From Acidobacteriota bacterium (GTDB taxonomy: Bacteria > Acidobacteriota > Vicinamibacteria > Vicinamibacterales > UBA8438): a DNA stretch of 7,642 nt. A program made the translations under genes and the position numbers. Below are positions 5,391 through 7,642 of the stretch, in pieces. The stretch's first letter is position 1, and every line of letters begins with the position of its first letter. The notes beneath the pieces are model-generated. The model ran no database searches. It was not told the DNA's origin and worked only from the letters and a program-made list of their open reading frames with translations. The DNA lies in assembly GCA_012963185.1 (NCBI GenBank), contig DTWD01000554.1, positions 1 through 7,642 on the forward strand. Reading direction: 5' to 3'.

Positions 5391-7373
5391 ATGAATCTAT
5401 TTCTAGACAGGCGTCAGAGGTGCGGTTGTTTCGCCGTATTTTATGCGTGTATGGCATTCCTAGCGACAGGGAGTGCCGCGATTGCCCAGACTGTCACTAG
5501 TCAAACATTTGACAATCAAGCTTCATCGTATCGCCTGTTTATGCTTGGTCGGCATCTCGAAGGCGAAGGTGAGCTTGAGTCAGCTATCGCCGCGTTTCGC
5601 GATGCCGCTCAACTCGATACGGAAGCTGCTGAGCCGTTAGCGGAATTGTCAGGACTGTTCGCACGTGCCGGACGTGCAGATGAAGCAATCACGGCTGGTG
5701 AAGAAGCCCTTATTAGAGATTCTGAGAATCGGACCGCACATCGTATTCTCGGCCTGACATATGCGTCATCAACTGATGGGCGCGAAGCATCTGGTCGTGA
5801 CGTCACGCGGGCCATTTCTCATCTTTCTCAAGCACGCGGGCCATTAATTCCGGATCTGCAGGTTGACCTGACGTTGGCCCGTTTATACCTCAGAACGGAT
5901 GCGATAGATGATGCGACTGTGCTGCTTGAGGAACTCGCTCGTGACGGACCGGGCGTAATAGAGATTTCATTGTTGCTATCTCAGGCATACGAACAAGCTG
6001 GTCGGCATGACAACGCTCTTGAAACGCTTGAAACGGCCGTTTTTACTGGAAGGCCGTCATACCGTTCTTTGGCACGGTTAGGCGAGATGTACGAACAGCG
6101 CACACGCTGGCGAGAAGCGGCGGGCGCTTATGCGCAGGCTGTTGCGCTGAATCCAAGAAACGCTACTGTGCGCCGTCGTCTTGCGGGCGCATTATTGGAA
6201 TTCGGGGAAATAGATAAAGCAAGGGTAGTACTTCAGGAGCTTGTCGAGATGCGTCCGAGGGACGCTGCGAGTTTGCATCTACTAGCAGAAGTTGAACTTG
6301 AGTTGAATAATTTCACCTCGGCCGAATCGATCGCTCGGCAACTGGTGGAGCTGGAACCAGAAGGATTACGTGGACCGTTCGTGCTCGCTCAAGTACATAG
6401 CAGGCGCCGTGAGCATAAGGCAGTTGTTGACACTTTGCAGCCGGTAGTTAACGCGGCCCGTGCGCGAGATGTTCGTCCCGATCGACTCGCTCGGTCTATT
6501 TCGTTGCTTGGGTTTGCGTATGGACAGCTTGGCAATTTTGAGGCGGCTGTTCGGATTTATGAAGCTGCTATCGAGGGGATGCCGAATAACCTGGCGTTTC
6601 AGACCAGGCTAGCGCGTGCGTACGTTGAGGTCGACCGTCATACGGATGCGACACGTGTGCTTGCAGAAGCACGTAGGAATCATCCGGGAGATGTTTCTCT
6701 CGCGCTAATCGAGGCAGAAATTTTTATTAGCCGTGGGAATATTGACCGTAGCGAATCTTTGCTACAAGAACTGGTCGAGACGAATAAAGAAGATCCTCGA
6801 GGATTTCTAGCCCTTGCCAGTTTTTATAGTGAGTATCGTCAATTAGAGGATGCCGTAGAACTTTTAGTAACGGCTCAGCAGCGTTTCCCAGAAGATAATT
6901 CGATCAGGTTTCAGCTGGGTGCTGCATTCGAACAAAATGAACGATTCGTAGATGCGGAACGTGCTTTTCGGGAATTACTCGACCGCGACCCAGAGCATGC
7001 GCCAACACTCAATTACTTAGGGTATATGTTGGCCGATAAAGGTGAGCGACTAGCAGAATCGGTCACGCTCATTGAACGTGCGATCGCGGAAGATCCGCAT
7101 AATGGTTCCTATCTCGACAGCCTCGGTTGGGCTTACTTTAAGTTGAACCGTTTCGACCTCGCTGAATCTCCATTGAGGGCAGCCGGCGACCAATTGCAGA
7201 CTAATTCTGTTGTTCAGGATCACTTGGGTGATCTATTTAATCGCATGGGGAAGTACGCTGAGGCAATAGAGGCGTGGAAACGTGCGCTTAGCGGCGACGG
7301 TGATGCGATCGATCCTGATGCGATTGAACGAAAGATTGGTGTTGCAGACCGTCAGATAGAAGAAAAACGTTAG
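5391..7373 (+). CDS. exported tetratricopeptide-repeat protein
   Basis: This 660-residue protein has a signal peptide: RR at 7-8, a hydrophobic core about 13-27 and an AIA-Q cleavage site near 32/33. The rest is almost entirely TPR helices, from about residue 45 to 635. Clear repeat units include the AIAAFRDAAQLD block (65-76), WREAAGAYAQAVALNP (240-255), NFEAAVRIYEAAIEGMP (382-398), FVDAERAFRELLDRDPEHAP (519-538) and YAEAIEAWKRAL (622-633). The C-terminal part, NYLGYMLADKG (541-551), then YLDSLGWAYFKLNRFDLAE (574-592) and HLGDLFNRMGKYAEA (611-625), is a recognisable pattern of large periplasmic or outer-membrane TPR proteins. TPR arrays bind protein partners; the partner is unknown. There is no catalytic domain. 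ATG 5391 gives the full signal peptide but has no good Shine-Dalgarno sequence. A lipoprotein gene starts 8 bases after the stop, so the two are probably one transcription unit. Upstream lies an 87-base divergent region shared with the Trm112-like gene, in which I see no convincing promoter. Confidence 0.9.
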   Translation: MNLFLDRRQRCGCFAVFYACMAFLATGSAAIAQTVTSQTFDNQASSYRLFMLGRHLEGEGELESAIAAFRDAAQLDTEAAEPLAELSGLFARAGRADEAITAGEEALIRDSENRTAHRILGLTYASSTDGREASGRDVTRAISHLSQARGPLIPDLQVDLTLARLYLRTDAIDDATVLLEELARDGPGVIEISLLLSQAYEQAGRHDNALETLETAVFTGRPSYRSLARLGEMYEQRTRWREAAGAYAQAVALNPRNATVRRRLAGALLEFGEIDKARVVLQELVEMRPRDAASLHLLAEVELELNNFTSAESIARQLVELEPEGLRGPFVLAQVHSRRREHKAVVDTLQPVVNAARARDVRPDRLARSISLLGFAYGQLGNFEAAVRIYEAAIEGMPNNLAFQTRLARAYVEVDRHTDATRVLAEARRNHPGDVSLALIEAEIFISRGNIDRSESLLQELVETNKEDPRGFLALASFYSEYRQLEDAVELLVTAQQRFPEDNSIRFQLGAAFEQNERFVDAERAFRELLDRDPEHAPTLNYLGYMLADKGERLAESVTLIERAIAEDPHNGSYLDSLGWAYFKLNRFDLAESPLRAAGDQLQTNSVVQDHLGDLFNRMGKYAEAIEAWKRALSGDGDAIDPDAIERKIGVADRQIEEKR

Positions 7374-7381
7374 TAAGGCCT

Positions 7382-7642
7382 TTGGCTTCTTGCCGTCGTA
7401 GCATCTATTCGTTTTCGTTGTGCCTTTCAGGACTTTTCTTGACGGCATGCGCCGCATCCATTGACCAAATTAGAGTTCCTTCTGGAACACCGGTGATTGT
7501 TTCTGAACACGAGGCCATTTGGCACGATCTATCTAAGCCGTGTCGAAGTGTGCGAAGTGTTGACCTTGTGGTTACGTTTCGCGGTTATACCGGACAGCGA
7601 TCTTTTCGTCGGACCCGAGCCCGTGCGGCGGTAAAACGACCT
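7382..7642 (+). CDS. lipoprotein, N-terminal part, possibly LolB-like (cut by window edge)
   Basis: The frame is open from TTG 7382 to the end of the window (87 codons). It encodes a textbook lipoprotein signal: Arg-Arg at 5-6, a hydrophobic core SLCLSGLFL (12-20) and the lipobox L-T-A-C with the lipid-modified cysteine at 23. After it come a short Pro-rich linker (RVPSGTPVIV, 31-40), a pair Cys54-Arg55 in KPCRSVRSVDLVVTFRG (52-68), and a basic stretch. A lipobox, a CRSVRS helix and then a first beta strand recall the LolB/DUF4292-type outer-membrane lipoproteins that I associate with the gene following such TPR proteins; this is a tentative assignment. An in-frame TGA at 7325-7327 and the lack of any ATG or GTG before the signal make TTG the only sensible start. 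AAGG at 7375-7378 is a rather close, weak ribosome binding site; translation may be coupled to the TPR gene, whose stop is 8 bases away. Confidence 0.75.
   Translation, partial: MASCRRSIYSFSLCLSGLFLTACAASIDQIRVPSGTPVIVSEHEAIWHDLSKPCRSVRSVDLVVTFRGYTGQRSFRRTRARAAVKRP

Overview
The window comes from a bacterium with an outer membrane. This is supported by a probable O-antigen ligase, a signal-peptide TPR protein and a lipoprotein with a clear lipobox. A NqrM-like protein at the left edge suggests a sodium-pumping NADH:quinone oxidoreductase (Na+-NQR), and selA suggests that the cell makes selenocysteine. Base composition looks close to half GC by eye. No rRNA or other marker is present, so the phylum is not fixed by the sequence. 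The TPR plus lipoprotein arrangement and the general style recall Acidobacteriota, but that is a weak inference.

Layout, left to right. (1) 10-186, plus: a 58-residue NqrM-like membrane protein. (2) 202-1599, minus: selA, tail to tail with nqrM. (3) 1674-2126, plus: a 150-residue protein that I do not recognise, divergent from selA. (4) 2288-3886, plus: purH, complete, behind a 161-base leader and a perfect Shine-Dalgarno sequence. (5) 3892-5070, minus: a multi-spanning O-antigen ligase/polymerase-family protein, convergent with purH with only 5 bases between the stops. (6) 5133-5303, minus: a Trm112-like zinc-ribbon protein upstream of the ligase on the same strand. (7) 5391-7373, plus: a large exported TPR protein, divergent from the Trm112-like gene. 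(8) 7382 to the window edge, plus: the start of a lipoprotein gene that opens on TTG, 8 bases after the TPR stop.

The genes serve several unrelated housekeeping jobs: respiratory-complex maturation, selenocysteine synthesis, purine synthesis, surface polysaccharide and outer-membrane-associated proteins. Strand switches break them into short transcription units. No mobile element, CRISPR array, tRNA, rRNA or defence system is visible, and no intergenic gap exceeds 300 bases. I see no clear new multi-gene system. The best leads are the unrecognised protein beside selA, the TPR/lipoprotein pair, and a possible RNA hairpin in the purH leader.
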